Source: Pontibacter litorisediminis (GTDB lineage: Bacteria; Bacteroidota; Bacteroidia; Cytophagales; Hymenobacteraceae). Taken from it: a stretch of DNA of 64,000 bases. The notes under the pieces are model-generated. The model saw nothing but the letters and a program-made list of their open reading frames with translations, did no database searches and was not told the DNA's origin. This document shows, one piece after another, positions 43,541 to 54,420 of this stretch. The first letter of the stretch is position 1. Each line of letters starts with the position of its first letter. The translations under genes were made by a program, and so were the position numbers. The DNA is taken from positions 930,001 through 994,000 of the forward strand of contig NZ_JARDUA010000001.1 of the NCBI RefSeq assembly GCF_029360645.1. Reading direction: 5' to 3'.

Positions 43541-44995
43541 TTATAAGCTGCTTTGGGAAAGTTTTCCGTTGATGGTGCGCCACAGGCCGGTGCGGTTTTC
43601 ATCCTGGAGTTCTGTTGGCAAAAGCGCCTGCGGAGCCGACTGAAACGTGACAGGCCGTGCAAAACGCTTAATAGCGTAGGTGCCCACCGACGTGCTGCGG
43701 CTGTCAGTCGTGGCCGGAAATGGCCCGCCGTGCGTCATGGCAGAACTTACTTCCACCCCGGTTGGTACCCCTGAAAATAACAGACGCCCACATTTGTCGC
43801 GCAGTACATCGGTCAGTTCCTGCTGAAGTTCGTGCTCCTGGTCGGTGCCCCAGAGCGTGCAAGTCAGTTGTCCCTGCAATGCTTTTGCTGCAGAGATCAA
43901 CTCTGCATCGCTGTTATACTTTACAACGAGGGTAAAAGGGCCGAAGATTTCCTCCTGCAAAGCCGGGTTCTGCAACCACTGCGCGACGCTGGTACTTGCC
44001 AGGGAGGCACGTCCTTCCAGCACGTCAGCTTCCTGCTGTACCAGTGCCTGCACCCCTTCCGCTTTCAGAAGCTTTTCCAGTCCCCTGTAATAGTTGCCGG
44101 CAATGCCGTCGTGCAGCATTTTGGCGGGACTGGCTGTGGCAAGCTCTGCTTCAAGCGTTTCCATGAACTCCCCGGTTACGGCCGACTCCGGCACGAAAAG
44201 CAAGCCCGGACAGGTACAGAACTGCCCCGCCCCCAACAACACCGATGCCGCCGCCTGATGTGCCAACTCAGCCGTGTTCTCCTTCAGTTTTTCCGGAAGG
44301 ATAAACACAGGGTTGGTGCTACCCATTTCGGCATATACCGGAATGGGTACTTCGCGCTGCATGGCCAGGTCAAAAATGGCTTTGCCGCCCTGATAAGATC
44401 CGGTAAAAGCAACAGCCTTTGTAGCAGGATGCTTTACCAGCTCCTGCCCTACTTCCACGCCGCCGCCTACATGCTGGAACACACCTGCCGGATGCGCGTT
44501 TGCCTCAAGCGCCCGGGCGATGGCTTTGTTAACTAACTGTGAGGTTTTCGGGTGGCCCGGGTGCTCTTTGTAAACCACGGTACAGCCAGCAGCAAGCGCG
44601 GAGGCCGTGTCGCCGCCCGCGGTGGAGAAAGCTAACGGAAAGTTGCTGGCTCCAAACACCACCACAGGCCCGAGTGGCACCAGCATGCGGCGCAGGTCCG
44701 GACGCGGCAAAGGCTGGCGGTCGGGCATAGCCGTATCAATGGTTGCCTCCACCCAGGAGCCCTCTTCTACCAGATCGGCAAACAGGCGCAACTGGTTGCA
44801 GGTGCGCCCGCGCTCGCCGGTCAGGCGGGCCAGTGGGAGATTGCTCTCCCGGCTGGCCGTATCCAACAGTTCATCCCCCAGCGCCTCAATAGCCTCCGCT
44901 ATACTTCGCAGGAGCTGTGCCCGTTGGGCCGGAGTGGTTTTCTTGTATGAGTCAAACGCCTGTTCTGCGTGTGCTAAAGCTTCGTTATACAGCAT
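43541..44995 (-). CDS. 2,5-dioxovalerate (alpha-ketoglutarate semialdehyde) dehydrogenase
   Basis: This 484-aa NAD(P)-dependent aldehyde dehydrogenase oxidises the semialdehyde to 2-oxoglutarate, the last step of hydroxyproline breakdown. Catalytic Cys is in GQFCTCPG and the Glu in AEMGSTNPVF. VFGASNFPLAFSTAGGD is the cofactor loop. The C-terminal MTHGGPFPATTDSRSTSVG is characteristic of the KGSADH group. Length is normal. Its start overlaps the end of the DapA-type gene by 11 bases. Confidence 0.93.
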   Translation of the reverse strand: MLYNEALAHAEQAFDSYKKTTPAQRAQLLRSIAEAIEALGDELLDTASRESNLPLARLTGERGRTCNQLRLFADLVEEGSWVEATIDTAMPDRQPLPRPDLRRMLVPLGPVVVFGASNFPLAFSTAGGDTASALAAGCTVVYKEHPGHPKTSQLVNKAIARALEANAHPAGVFQHVGGGVEVGQELVKHPATKAVAFTGSYQGGKAIFDLAMQREVPIPVYAEMGSTNPVFILPEKLKENTAELAHQAAASVLLGAGQFCTCPGLLFVPESAVTGEFMETLEAELATASPAKMLHDGIAGNYYRGLEKLLKAEGVQALVQQEADVLEGRASLASTSVAQWLQNPALQEEIFGPFTLVVKYNSDAELISAAKALQGQLTCTLWGTDQEHELQQELTDVLRDKCGRLLFSGVPTGVEVSSAMTHGGPFPATTDSRSTSVGTYAIKRFARPVTFQSAPQALLPTELQDENRTGLWRTINGKLSQSSL

Positions 44996-45908
44996 AGGCT
45001 TCTTCTTTAAAATTTGGCAGCTGTGGCCTTGTTTCAATTCCTTTTTGGATAATGGCGATTATGCTATCACGCTCTTCCCCGATCAGTGGCAGGCGTGGCG
45101 CACGCACATGTTCGCTGCCAATGCCTTCCATCTGCTCGGCCAGCTTAATGTACTGCACCAGTTTCGGATGAATATCCAGTTCCAGCAGCGGCATAAACCA
45201 ACGGTAGATTTCCAGTGCTTCCTGTGTTCTTCCTGCTTTGGCTAACTTAAACACGGCCATTGTTTCTTTCGGGAAAGCACACACCAGACCGGCCACCCAG
45301 CCATGCGCGCCCATTAGCAGGCTTTCCAGGGCCAGGGTATCTACGCCACATAGTATGTTAATGCGGTCGCCGTAGCGGTTGCGCATGCGCGTGACGTTGG
45401 TCAGGTCGCGGGTCGATTCTTTTACGGCCTGTATATTCTCGTGCACGAGTAGTTCATCAAACATCTCCAGGGTGATGAGCCGTTTATAGTCTACCGGGTT
45501 GTTGTAGATCATAATGGGCAGCGACGTGCTTTCGGCTACTGCCTTGAAGAAGGCAACCGTCTCGCGGTGGTCGGAGTAGTAGCGCATGGGTGGGAGCAGC
45601 ATCAGGCCGCTGGCGCCCATCTCTTCAGCTTCGCGGGCACGTAAAATAGCTTCCTGTGTAGCGCCTTCGGCAATATTCATGAGCACCGGCACTCTTCCTG
45701 CTACATATGCAATCGTTTTACGGGTCAGTTCCTGTTTTTCATCTGTGCGCAGTACGCTGGCTTCGCCTAAGGTGCCGCCCAGAATGATGCCGTCCACACC
45801 GACTTCCAGCTGTGCATCTACGTTCTTAAAGAATGTATCGAAGTCAAGGCTGCCATCGGCATGGAATTTTGTGGTAAGTGCCGGGAATACGCCGTTCCAG
45901 TTGATCAT
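44985..45908 (-). CDS. DapA-family deaminase, hydroxyproline pathway
   Basis: This 307-aa member of the dihydrodipicolinate synthase superfamily has the Schiff-base Lys in AVKESTRDL and the substrate loop YNNPVDYKR, with GGTLGEASVL near residue 45. In hydroxyproline operons this protein is 1-pyrroline-4-hydroxy-2-carboxylate deaminase, giving alpha-ketoglutarate semialdehyde. The ATG at 45908 is preferred to the frame start at 45956, which reaches into the promoter. It is the first gene of the minus-strand operon. Confidence 0.9.
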   Translation of the reverse strand: MINWNGVFPALTTKFHADGSLDFDTFFKNVDAQLEVGVDGIILGGTLGEASVLRTDEKQELTRKTIAYVAGRVPVLMNIAEGATQEAILRAREAEEMGASGLMLLPPMRYYSDHRETVAFFKAVAESTSLPIMIYNNPVDYKRLITLEMFDELLVHENIQAVKESTRDLTNVTRMRNRYGDRINILCGVDTLALESLLMGAHGWVAGLVCAFPKETMAVFKLAKAGRTQEALEIYRWFMPLLELDIHPKLVQYIKLAEQMEGIGSEHVRAPRLPLIGEERDSIIAIIQKGIETRPQLPNFKEEAYAV

Positions 45909-45931
45909 AATAAAGAGATTTTGTTCTATCT

Positions 45932-45939
45932 CAAAAGTA
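45932..45939 (-). promoter_or_regulatory. -7 promoter box TACTTTTG for the hydroxyproline operon
   Basis: Exact TAnnTTTG match on the minus strand, about 24 bases ahead of the DapA-type start at 45908. The -33 partner is not clear. Confidence 0.5.
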
Positions 45940-46041
45940 TAGTATAAGATAAGCAAAATCCTGTACTGGATTAGTAATATATGATAGAATATTGACCTGT
46001 ATTTTGCAAGTGACCCTGAGAATAGCTAACATGGTACCATC

Positions 46042-46917
46042 ATGAAGGTCATTCCGTTTAAAATACCGAAGCCGAGCAAAGAGTTGATCCGCTACCAGGT
46101 GGATTGCCAGGCCTACTTCTACGATAAACTGCACCAGCACCCCGAAATACAGCTGAGCTGCATCCTGGAAGGCGAGGGCAAACTGATCGTGGGCGACTAC
46201 ATCGGCCGCTTCGGGCCAGGTGACATTTTCCTGCTGGGCCAGAACGTGCCCCACGTGTTCCGCAGCGACGATGCCTACTATCAGCACGACAAAGCCCGGC
46301 AAAGCCACAGTATCATCCTGTTCTTCGACTTGCGTGCCTTCGGTGAAGCTTTTTGGGCGGCTGAGGAAATGCAGGAAGTAAAAGAGTTTTTTGAGCAACT
46401 GAGTGGCTGCTACAAGGTATGTCTGGCGGAGCCGGATAATTTTGTGGAGCAGGTACGGCAGCTACACCACAGGCACCATCTGGGCAAAGTGGTGGGCGCC
46501 CTGCAACTGGTGGACGAACTGATGCACCAGGCTACGCTGCAGCGCCTGAACCTGGCCGACCAGATGCACAACCTGAGTGAGCGCGAAGGCAAGCGCATGG
46601 AGCAGGTGCTGCAGTTTTTGGTAGAAGAGAGCCACCGGCAGCTCACCCTGGAGGAGGTGGCCTCGGTCGCCAACATGAGCCGCGAGGCTTTTTGCCGCTT
46701 CTTTAAAGAACGCACCCGCAAAACCCTGGTCACTTTTCTGAACGAGCTTCGTTTAAGTAACGCCTGCCAGGCCCTCTTGCATTCTGACCAGACCATTGCC
46801 AGCATCGCCTTCACCTGCGGCTTTGCCAACCTGTCGCATTTCAACCGGGTGTTTATTAAGACCATCGGCATCACCCCACGCGATTTCCGCCGCCAGGCAT
46901 CTGTAAATAAAGTATAA
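46042..46917 (+). CDS. AraC-family regulator
   Basis: This 291-aa regulator has an N-terminal cupin-like ligand domain (HQHPEIQLSCILEGEGKL) and a C-terminal double helix-turn-helix (LTLEEVASVANMSREAFCRFF and AFTCGFANLSHFNRVFIK, ITPRDFRRQ). It is divergent from the hydroxyproline operon across 133 bases, the usual place for its activator, and 22 bases ahead of the Xaa-Pro peptidase gene. The ligand is presumably hydroxyproline or a related product. Confidence 0.93.
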   Translation: MKVIPFKIPKPSKELIRYQVDCQAYFYDKLHQHPEIQLSCILEGEGKLIVGDYIGRFGPGDIFLLGQNVPHVFRSDDAYYQHDKARQSHSIILFFDLRAFGEAFWAAEEMQEVKEFFEQLSGCYKVCLAEPDNFVEQVRQLHHRHHLGKVVGALQLVDELMHQATLQRLNLADQMHNLSEREGKRMEQVLQFLVEESHRQLTLEEVASVANMSREAFCRFFKERTRKTLVTFLNELRLSNACQALLHSDQTIASIAFTCGFANLSHFNRVFIKTIGITPRDFRRQASVNKV

Positions 46918-46939
46918 ACTTAATCTGAAGCCATCTAAT

Positions 46940-48310
46940 ATGTTTGATGCAAACACCTATACCCAACGTCGCCAGCAACTGAAACAACAACTCGGCGAGG
47001 GCCTGGTTCTACTCCTGGGCAACGAGGAAGCCAGTATGAATTACAAGGACAACTGGTATCCTTTTTACCAGGACAGCACCTTCCGCTACTACTTCGGCCT
47101 GGACCTGGCTGACCTGACGGGCGTAATCGATATAGACCGCAACGAAGTAATCCTTTTCGGACCGGAGCAAAGTATAGATGATGTCGTGTGGACAGGACCG
47201 CTGCCCAGCCTGGCCTCGCTCGCCGAACAGGTGGGTGTACACAAGGTGCTGTCAACCGAGAAGCTAGCCGACTACGTGGCCGGAGCAACAAAACTGCATT
47301 ACCTGCCCCCTTACCGCCCCGAGCATCAGCTCAAACTACAGGTCTGGACTAGGAAAACTGTACTGGAACCGAGCCTGCACCTGATACAAGCCGTGGTGGC
47401 ACAACGCTCCATTAAATCCGATGCTGAAATAGCGGAGATCGAGCGAGCCGTTACCTACACCTCGCGCATGCACCGCAGCGTGATGCAGTTTGCCCGCGAA
47501 GGCATGAAAGAGCATGAAGTGGCCTCCGAAGCGGTTCGCTATGCAGAAGCGACAGGAAATCACCTTTCTTTCCCGCTTATCTGCACCACACAAGGGCACA
47601 TCCTGCACAACCACTACCGCGGCAACACCTTGCGGCATGAGGATATGCTCTTGTTTGATGGCGGCATACAGACCACGGCAGGCTACGCCGGCGACATGAC
47701 CCGCACGTTCCCGGTGGGGCCAACATTTACAGAGCGCCAACGCGAACTATACCAGGTGGTGCTGGAGACACACGAAGCCGCCATGGCTGCCCTGAAGCCG
47801 GGTATGCTGTACAAAGATGTGCACCTGCTGGCCTGCCGCAAGCTAACAGATGGGCTGAAACAGGTGGGGCTGATGCGTGGCGATACCGAAGAAGCCGTGC
47901 AGGCAGGTGCGCATACCATGTTCTTCCAATGTGGTTTGGGCCACATGATGGGCATGGATGTGCACGACATGGAAAACCTGGGCGAGCAATACGTCGGTTA
48001 TACTTCAGAGCTGCGCAAAAGCACCGAATTCGGGCTAAAGTCGCTGCGCCTGGGTCGTGCACTGGAGCCAGGTTTTGTACTGACGGTGGAGCCAGGCATC
48101 TACATTATTCCTGAGCTCATTGACATACGCCGAAACGACAAAGTAGCCCAGCAGTTCATCAACTTTGAGTTACTGGACAGTTATCGCGATTTTGGCGGCA
48201 TCCGCATTGAAGACGACCTGCTGATCACCGACAGTGGCAGCCGCATATTGGGCGAGCCGCTGGAACGGGCACTTGCCGACGTAGAGGCCATACGGCAGCA
48301 GGCGCTGTAA
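46940..48310 (+). CDS. pepP: Xaa-Pro aminopeptidase (M24B family)
   Basis: This 456-aa dinuclear-metal peptidase removes an N-terminal residue from Xaa-Pro and probably Xaa-Hyp peptides. The five metal ligands of the pita-bread fold are in FDGGIQTTAGYAGDMTRTF (two Asp), GHMMGMDVHD (His), TVEPGIYI (Glu) and IRIEDDLLIT (Glu). The N-terminal domain (YKDNWYPFYQDSTFRYYF) is the aminopeptidase-P type. It has no signal peptide and is thus cytosolic. It follows the regulator gene by 22 bases. Confidence 0.93.
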   Translation: MFDANTYTQRRQQLKQQLGEGLVLLLGNEEASMNYKDNWYPFYQDSTFRYYFGLDLADLTGVIDIDRNEVILFGPEQSIDDVVWTGPLPSLASLAEQVGVHKVLSTEKLADYVAGATKLHYLPPYRPEHQLKLQVWTRKTVLEPSLHLIQAVVAQRSIKSDAEIAEIERAVTYTSRMHRSVMQFAREGMKEHEVASEAVRYAEATGNHLSFPLICTTQGHILHNHYRGNTLRHEDMLLFDGGIQTTAGYAGDMTRTFPVGPTFTERQRELYQVVLETHEAAMAALKPGMLYKDVHLLACRKLTDGLKQVGLMRGDTEEAVQAGAHTMFFQCGLGHMMGMDVHDMENLGEQYVGYTSELRKSTEFGLKSLRLGRALEPGFVLTVEPGIYIIPELIDIRRNDKVAQQFINFELLDSYRDFGGIRIEDDLLITDSGSRILGEPLERALADVEAIRQQAL

Positions 48311-48515
48311 CCTGGGAGTAGAAGGCAGCAAGGAGAAGCATCTCGGCATCAAAGCAAGTATAAAAGTACTGCTGCTGCAGGCACAAAAACAGGATTGGTG
48401 AAGGATAACTACGCCCTGCAAAAAGGCCATTGCGCCGGTGTGGTAGCAGAAAAGAGGCTGCTCCTCCTTTACCTGCGTTTGGCAGGCCATTCGCTTAGAG
48501 CAATGTCACAGCAAA

Positions 48516-48866
48516 TCACCATCCGAAGAAGAGCATACCGGCTCCGCAAATGGAAACTACTGCCCCGCTGACAGCGTGCATGTAACGCTCTAAACTGGCC
48601 GTCTGAAAGAATGAGAACCCGCACAGGCCCAGGAGTACCATGGTGAGCATGGTAAAGACCGTAGATCCAGCAAAAACCGCTATAACGACTCCTATTTCTA
48701 AAGCTGAACTAGTGGTACCGGAATAAAAAAGCAGGGGCACCAGGGGTTCACTCGGTCCCATTATGAAGATGGCCAGGAGAACCAGCGGCGTAACTTTCAC
48801 CCGTTGCTGTACATGCATCGCGCTTCCATGCCGGTGCTCGTAAACATACAAGGTGTCGTTGTACAC
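48516..48866 (-). pseudogene. C-terminal fragment of a TauE/UreH-like membrane transporter
   Basis: The frame holds three membrane segments: TPLVLLAIFIMGPSEPLVPL, IGVVIAVFAGSTVFTMLTMV and AVSGAVVSICGAGMLFFGW. The MGPSEPLVPLLFY block and the YVYEHRHGSAMHV His-rich stretch resemble the second half of UreH/sulfite-exporter-type transporters. The N-terminal half is missing: the frame starts at GTG and an in-frame TAA lies a few codons upstream. It is probably a truncated gene. Confidence 0.5.
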
Positions 48867-49073
48867 ATCAAAGTGTTAGCGTCACGAATTCACAACGAAG
48901 CACACCAACTGGAGACGGAACGGAATGTGCAAGCCTTAGGATTACAAATTCTTTCCCCAACCCATTTATACTTGCCCAGACTGCGGATGCCGTGCCTTGT
49001 TCCTGAGCCTAACGTCCTGGAACCAGGAGTACCTCAGCCAAACACATTAAAGCAACCGGAATACTTTTCAGTT

Positions 49074-51734
49074 CTAAAACACCTTTCTCCCAAGCCTGAT
49101 CACAAGGAACACGACACTTCCTGCTAGTACGGCAATGAGCAGGTCTTCTGCCGCTAAGGGCGTTAGCTTAAAAAAAGTCTCCAGGCCAGGAATATAGATG
49201 ACCGCGAGTTGTAGCAGTATGGCCGAAACGATGACTACCGCCATCAGGGGGTTAGTTCTAACAGACAAAGGCGAATGGGCTGAAGAGCGTAGGGCAAGCG
49301 CCTGAAATATCTGGGAAAACCCGACAGTAGCAAAAATCATTGTCTGCCATGTCACATCCTCCGGATCAGCAGGGTTATGATAGTATACCGCCAATCCTAG
49401 CGAAACGGCGGCAATAACTCCTCCAACGACTATCATCTGAAAAGAATCTTTTCTATCCAGCGCCCCCTTCTCCGGGTCACGCGGCGGCCTTTGCATCGTA
49501 TCACTCTCGGCCGGCTCTGTTCCCAGACCAAGCCCCAACAAGCCATCTGTCAGCAGGTTTAGCCACAACAGTTGTAGCGGCTCCAAGGCTATCACCATTC
49601 CGAAAAAAGGGGCAAGCAGCATGATGAGCACCTTTCCTATGTTTCCGGCAAGGGAGAACTTCACAAACCGGAGCAGGTTGTCAAAAATAACCCTCCCTTC
49701 TTCCACTGCTGCTACAATGGTGGTGAAGTTATCATCCAGTAGCACCATATCTGCCGCCTCCTTGGCTACATCCGTACCTGTAATTCCCATGGCTACCCCA
49801 ATGTCAGCTTTTCGTAAAGCAGGGGCATCGTTTACCCCGTCACCAGTCATCGCCACGATCTCGCCCTTGCGCTGCAGGGCATTTATTATCTTTAGCTTTT
49901 CCTCCGGGGATACACGTGCATAAACAGATGTTTTCTCCGCTAAAGCCATAAGCTTGTCTTCACTTACGTGCTGCAGCGTCTCTCCTGAAACCGCAGGTGT
50001 GCTCTCAAAGCGCAGTTCCCGTGCTATTGCCGCAGCTGTCAAAGGGTGATCTCCCGTAATCATGATGGGCCTGATGCCCGCCTGCCGACAGGTCTCCACT
50101 GCAGCTTTCACCTCCTGCCGTGGAGGGTCTATCATACCTGCAAGCCCGACAAAGGTGAGGCCTTGCTCCTTATCAGCGGAGCTATCTGCTTCGTCCAACT
50201 TGCCAAAGGCAAGGCCTAGTACCCGGATGCCATTCTCCGCCAGTTTCGTATTGGCATCCAGAATCCGCTCGCGCCAGGCATCGTCAAGAGGCACATGGTC
50301 GCCTTTTACCCACACAAAGTCGCACATACGCAGCAGGGAGTCGGGTGCTCCTTTCGTGCACTGCAGAAAAGGCTTGTCCTGAAGCGCCTCGAAGTAGAGC
50401 GGAAGCCCATCCTCAACCCTATGGATTGTGGACATACTCTTCCTGACACTATCGAAGGGCAGCTCACCCACCCTTGGCACCGACCTCTCCAGTGGCTCCT
50501 TATGGATACCTCTCTTCACGCCGGCCACCAACAAAGCAGTTTCTGTCGGGTCACCTATGGCCTTTTCAAGGTCATCCCCCGCTTCCAGTCTGGCGTCGTT
50601 GCAAAGCACGGCAATGGCAAGTGCGAAATCCAGGTCTGCTTCCGTTTCACCTGCCTTGCTGCTGGCCATACTTGCCGGGCCTATCTCTACTTTGCGTTCC
50701 GGCAGGTCCACTACCGTTACAGTCATTCGGTTCTGCGTGAGGGTACCTGTTTTATCAGAGCAGATAACGGTAACCGAACCAAGCGTTTCGACAGCGGGCA
50801 GTTTCCTGATCAGGGCGTTTCGCTTCAGCATGCGCTGCCCGCCGAGGGCCAGTGTAATGGTCACCACGGCGGGCAAACCCTCTGGCACCACCGCCACAGC
50901 CACGCTGACAGCCGTCAGGAACATTTCTGCTGCCGTTTTTCCCATCAGCATTCCCATCCCAAACACCAGGGCGGCGGCGGCAACTCCTAGCAAAGCCAGC
51001 ACCTTCCCCAACCTGTCCAGCTTGTCCTGAAGCGGTGTTTTGCCGGTTTCTACCGCCCCGATCAGGGTCGCGATCTTTCCCAGTTCGGTCTTCATTCCGG
51101 TTGACACCGTGATTCCCACCCCTCTGCCATACGTAATGACAGTGCCCATATAGGCCATGTTTTTGCGGTCTCCCAAGGATACATCTTCCTCCACCAACGG
51201 GGCAGAGTCTTTTTCAATGGGCTCAGACTCACCCGTCAGGGCTGCCTCCTGTACCTTTAGGTTAAAGGTCTCCAGCATGCGGAGGTCTGCCGGCACGATG
51301 TTACCGGCTTCCAGTTCTACAATATCTCCCGGCACTAGCTCCGTAGCAGCGGCTTCCTGTACTTTGCCACTGCGCCTGACCCTTACCTTCGGCACGACCA
51401 TCCGGTTCAACGCAGCCATCGCACGGTCTGCCCGATACTCCTGAATGAAACCAAGTATACCGAACAACAGCACAATGGCCAGGATGGCCACGGCCTCTGT
51501 TGTTTTGCCAAGGAACATAGACAGCAGTGCCGCCACAATAAGTATGACCACCATAGTCTCGGTGAACTGCTGCAACAGCATCTTGAGCGGGCTCTTTCGG
51601 CGCGCCTCCTCCAACCTGTTATGTCCGTATTCCTTTAACCGGGCCTCCGCCTTGTCGCCTGAGAGCCCCTCGGCCGAGGTGTTAAGCTCCGTCAGTACTT
51701 CTTCCTTTGTTTTTGTGTGCCAACTGGTCGCCAT
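49074..51734 (-). CDS. P2-type cation-transporting ATPase (Ca2+-type)
   Basis: This 886-aa ion pump has the P-type core: the phosphorylation site [13 protein letters not shown], the actuator loop [11 protein letters not shown]-binding KGAPDSLL, and [22 protein letters not shown]. The N-terminal cation-ATPase domain and a six-helix C-terminal bundle ([14 protein letters not shown]) place it in the P2 group with Ca2+ or Na+/K+-type pumps. Calcium is the usual annotation; the ion is not proven. The frame starts at TTG 51740, but the ATG at 51734 is natural. Confidence 0.93.
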   Translation of the reverse strand: MATSWHTKTKEEVLTELNTSAEGLSGDKAEARLKEYGHNRLEEARRKSPLKMLLQQFTETMVVILIVAALLSMFLGKTTEAVAILAIVLLFGILGFIQEYRADRAMAALNRMVVPKVRVRRSGKVQEAAATELVPGDIVELEAGNIVPADLRMLETFNLKVQEAALTGESEPIEKDSAPLVEEDVSLGDRKNMAYMGTVITYGRGVGITVSTGMKTELGKIATLIGAVETGKTPLQDKLDRLGKVLALLGVAAAALVFGMGMLMGKTAAEMFLTAVSVAVAVVPEGLPAVVTITLALGGQRMLKRNALIRKLPAVETLGSVTVICSDKTGTLTQNRMTVTVVDLPERKVEIGPASMASSKAGETEADLDFALAIAVLCNDARLEAGDDLEKAIGDPTETALLVAGVKRGIHKEPLERSVPRVGELPFDSVRKSMSTIHRVEDGLPLYFEALQDKPFLQCTKGAPDSLLRMCDFVWVKGDHVPLDDAWRERILDANTKLAENGIRVLGLAFGKLDEADSSADKEQGLTFVGLAGMIDPPRQEVKAAVETCRQAGIRPIMITGDHPLTAAAIARELRFESTPAVSGETLQHVSEDKLMALAEKTSVYARVSPEEKLKIINALQRKGEIVAMTGDGVNDAPALRKADIGVAMGITGTDVAKEAADMVLLDDNFTTIVAAVEEGRVIFDNLLRFVKFSLAGNIGKVLIMLLAPFFGMVIALEPLQLLWLNLLTDGLLGLGLGTEPAESDTMQRPPRDPEKGALDRKDSFQMIVVGGVIAAVSLGLAVYYHNPADPEDVTWQTMIFATVGFSQIFQALALRSSAHSPLSVRTNPLMAVVIVSAILLQLAVIYIPGLETFFKLTPLAAEDLLIAVLAGSVVFLVIRLGRKVF

Positions 51735-52288
51735 CGCCAAATATCGTAAGAGTTGGTGCCTGCTGACCCCTCCGATCAGCTTTCTTCAAAAGGATATACC
51801 GTGTTTTGCGGACTTGGTTCTGAAAGTAGCTTCCGCCTCATCCGCGCACCTGGGTATTTCCTCCTGCACAGCAAAGTAAGGTGCATCAATGGCTGTAAGA
51901 GACGCAGCAAAATTAAACGCACAGCAGGGCTTCAGCACTGCCAGCAACGCATTCAGTTGTTAGGGCTACCGCAAGCCAGCTTGATTCATGGCAGCGAAAG
52001 GATGGGTTGATTAGACTAAGGCAATAGGAGGATGTTTGGTTTCCTTGATTTACGTCCAGCTTTCCAGCTCAGGGATACCAGATTGGTTTGCCGCCGGCCG
52101 GCAGCTTCAGGATGACACTGTTCAACCAACAGCTTTATGGTTTGGCCCGACCTACCTGACTGCGAAGTATAACTGTGCAGTTTGAACATCCATCCAAGGT
52201 CTCCAAGCCTGTGACAAGGGTTACTACGCTGCTTGGCAAAAGCGGCTGCCCTTGCTACGAGCCAACGCATGTATTTTCTCTAAACGGA
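51735..52288. other. 550-base gap between the ATPase and TonB-receptor genes
   Basis: No recognisable gene. A minus-strand frame at 52016-52270 (84 aa) lacks features and is treated as chance. It includes the AAGTATA motif near 52166. Confidence 0.4.
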
Positions 52289-54403
52289 TCAAAAGGTGTA
52301 GCCTAGGGAGAAGCTAAAGTTCCGAGGTGCCCCTGGGAAAGCGCGCATATAGTCATAGCCGCCCACAAAGTAGTACTCATCGAACATGTTATTGAGGTTG
52401 AGGTTGAGCTTGAACTTGTTCACCTTGTAAAAGACAGCCGCATTCACCACAGTGTAGGATGGCCAATAATCCCAAAAGAGTTCGCCAGAGCTTACATCCT
52501 GCACCTGTAGCTCCATCCTGCGCATGCCTACATAATTCCCTCCCAAGGCCAAGCCAAAGCCGTCCAAGCCGCCTCCCATGAAAGTATACTTAGCCCAGAA
52601 TCCGGCAGAGTGCTCCGGCGCGTTGGGCGCCTGCAGCCCTTCTTCAGCAGGAAGGCCAGAGGATACTACCTCTGTACGGTTGAAGGCATAATTGGCGCTG
52701 AGGTTGAAGTTGTGGGTTATGCTGCCAGTCGCCTCCAACTCTACGCCTTGCGATTTGATGCGCCCGTTCTGGCGGTAGACCGGGTTGCCAGCCTCCGTTA
52801 CCTGGCCTGTGTTAACCAGCGTGTTACGCTTCTCGATGTGGAAGGCCGACAATGTAGAGAGCAGGCGTTTGCCCAGGAACTCCCCTTTTACCCCCGACTC
52901 TACCTGAAAGCTGGTCTCACTGTCGAAGGGGCTGGTACCGCCGTAATTTTCATAGTTCCTGACAAAGGCCGGGTCTATGGGCTTAAAGCCCTGGCTGTAG
53001 CTGGCGAAGTAGTAAAGGTTCTCCTTTACCTGATAGGTGAGGCCCATTCTGGGCAGCAGCACATTCTGGTGCACCTTCTCCTCTCCGTTTTCATACTTGC
53101 GCTGGTCACGGAAGAACTCCTGCCTCAGCCCCAGGAGCACCTTCAGGCGATCCGATACGTCCACCTGGTCCTGCACATACAACCCTGTGGTGCTGTAGCC
53201 TGCATTAAGGTAGTCTAGAAAGAAGGAAGCCAGCGGCCGACGGATGTACTTGCTAGGGTTCCGGAGTTCGTAGGTCGGGTTGCTCAAATCAAAAGTCAAC
53301 GGCACCCGCTGCCCGTCTATCTCCATCTCGCGTGCCTCCCACTGGTGCCCCCGCTTGTCTGTCTGGAACCTAACGAAGTCGGCCCCTGCCACCAGACTGT
53401 GCCGCAGCTTACCGGTGTGGCCGCTGATAGCAAAATAAGTGGAAAGGTTATCCGTGTATTCGCTGACCTGCTTCTCCATGTAGCGCATGTTCATGATGGT
53501 ATTGGCGGGCGCATCGGCAAAAGTGTTCAGGGTGCGGTGCTCGCTCAGCTCCTCGTGGTACACGAACTTCATGTAAGCCGCGTTGAAAGACAGCCAATCA
53601 GTGAATCGGTGGTTGAGCGAGGCATTCAGAGACACGTCGTTGACGCGGTAGTAATCGCTCGGCTGGCTCAGGGTAAAGGATCTCGGCAGGGCGTAGAGAT
53701 CCCCGCCCCTGATGCCCATGCCGCGGTCGAGGTAACCGTCGAACTTACTGTAAACCAGCTCTGCGTTCACGGTGGTTTTGTCCGTTGGCCGGAAGGTGAC
53801 GGTAGGCGCTAGCATCAGGGAGCGGCGGTCATTCACCTCCCGAAAGGTCTTGGTATCCTCGTAGCCAATGTTAAGCCGGTAGAGCAAAGACTTGTCCTCG
53901 TTCAGGGGGCCTGTCAGGTCCAAGGTTCCGCGCATGGACTGGAAGCTGCCCACAGAAAAGTTCACTGCTTTCCGCTCATCTTCCAGGGGTTTTTTGGTCA
54001 CCAGGTTGACGGTGCCGCCGGGGTTAATGTCGCCGAAGAGGGCCGCACCGGGACCTTTAAGCACCTCCACGCTCTCCATGTTCACCGTGAGCGGCACCCG
54101 AAAGAAGCTCGTGCCGTAGCCGTAGCCTGAGCGCAGCCCGTTCACCAGTCGGTATCCGGTCTCATAGCCGTTGCGGAAGCCGCGGATGGTCAGATCGTCG
54201 TAGGCTGAATACTGGTTCACCCCTGCCAGGTTCTGCACCACGTCCGTCACCCGGAAGGCCTGCTGGTCCTCCATGAGCTCTTTGGTAACAGCGGATATAG
54301 TCTGCGGCACCTCCACTACCCTGCTCTGCAATCGTGTGCCGACAAAGCTGTAGTCATTCATGTAGTCGGTTTCCTTGCGGCCCGTCACCAGCACCTCCTG
54401 CAT
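52289..54403 (-). pseudogene. TonB-dependent (siderophore-type) receptor, 5'-truncated
   Basis: The 704-residue frame contains a plug domain (VEVPQTISAVTKELMEDQ... to NLVTKKPL) and a barrel ending in FSFSLGYTF, so it is a siderophore-type TonB receptor. The TonB box EVLVTGRKE is at the very N-terminus, with no signal peptide and no carboxypeptidase-like N-terminal domain. The frame upstream of the Met is still receptor-like (EIQVDRVTHA) but hits a stop at the deletion junction with a sensor-kinase gene. Without a signal it cannot reach the outer membrane, so it is scored as broken. Confidence 0.7.
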
Positions 54404-54420
54404 TGCATGTGTTACCCGGT

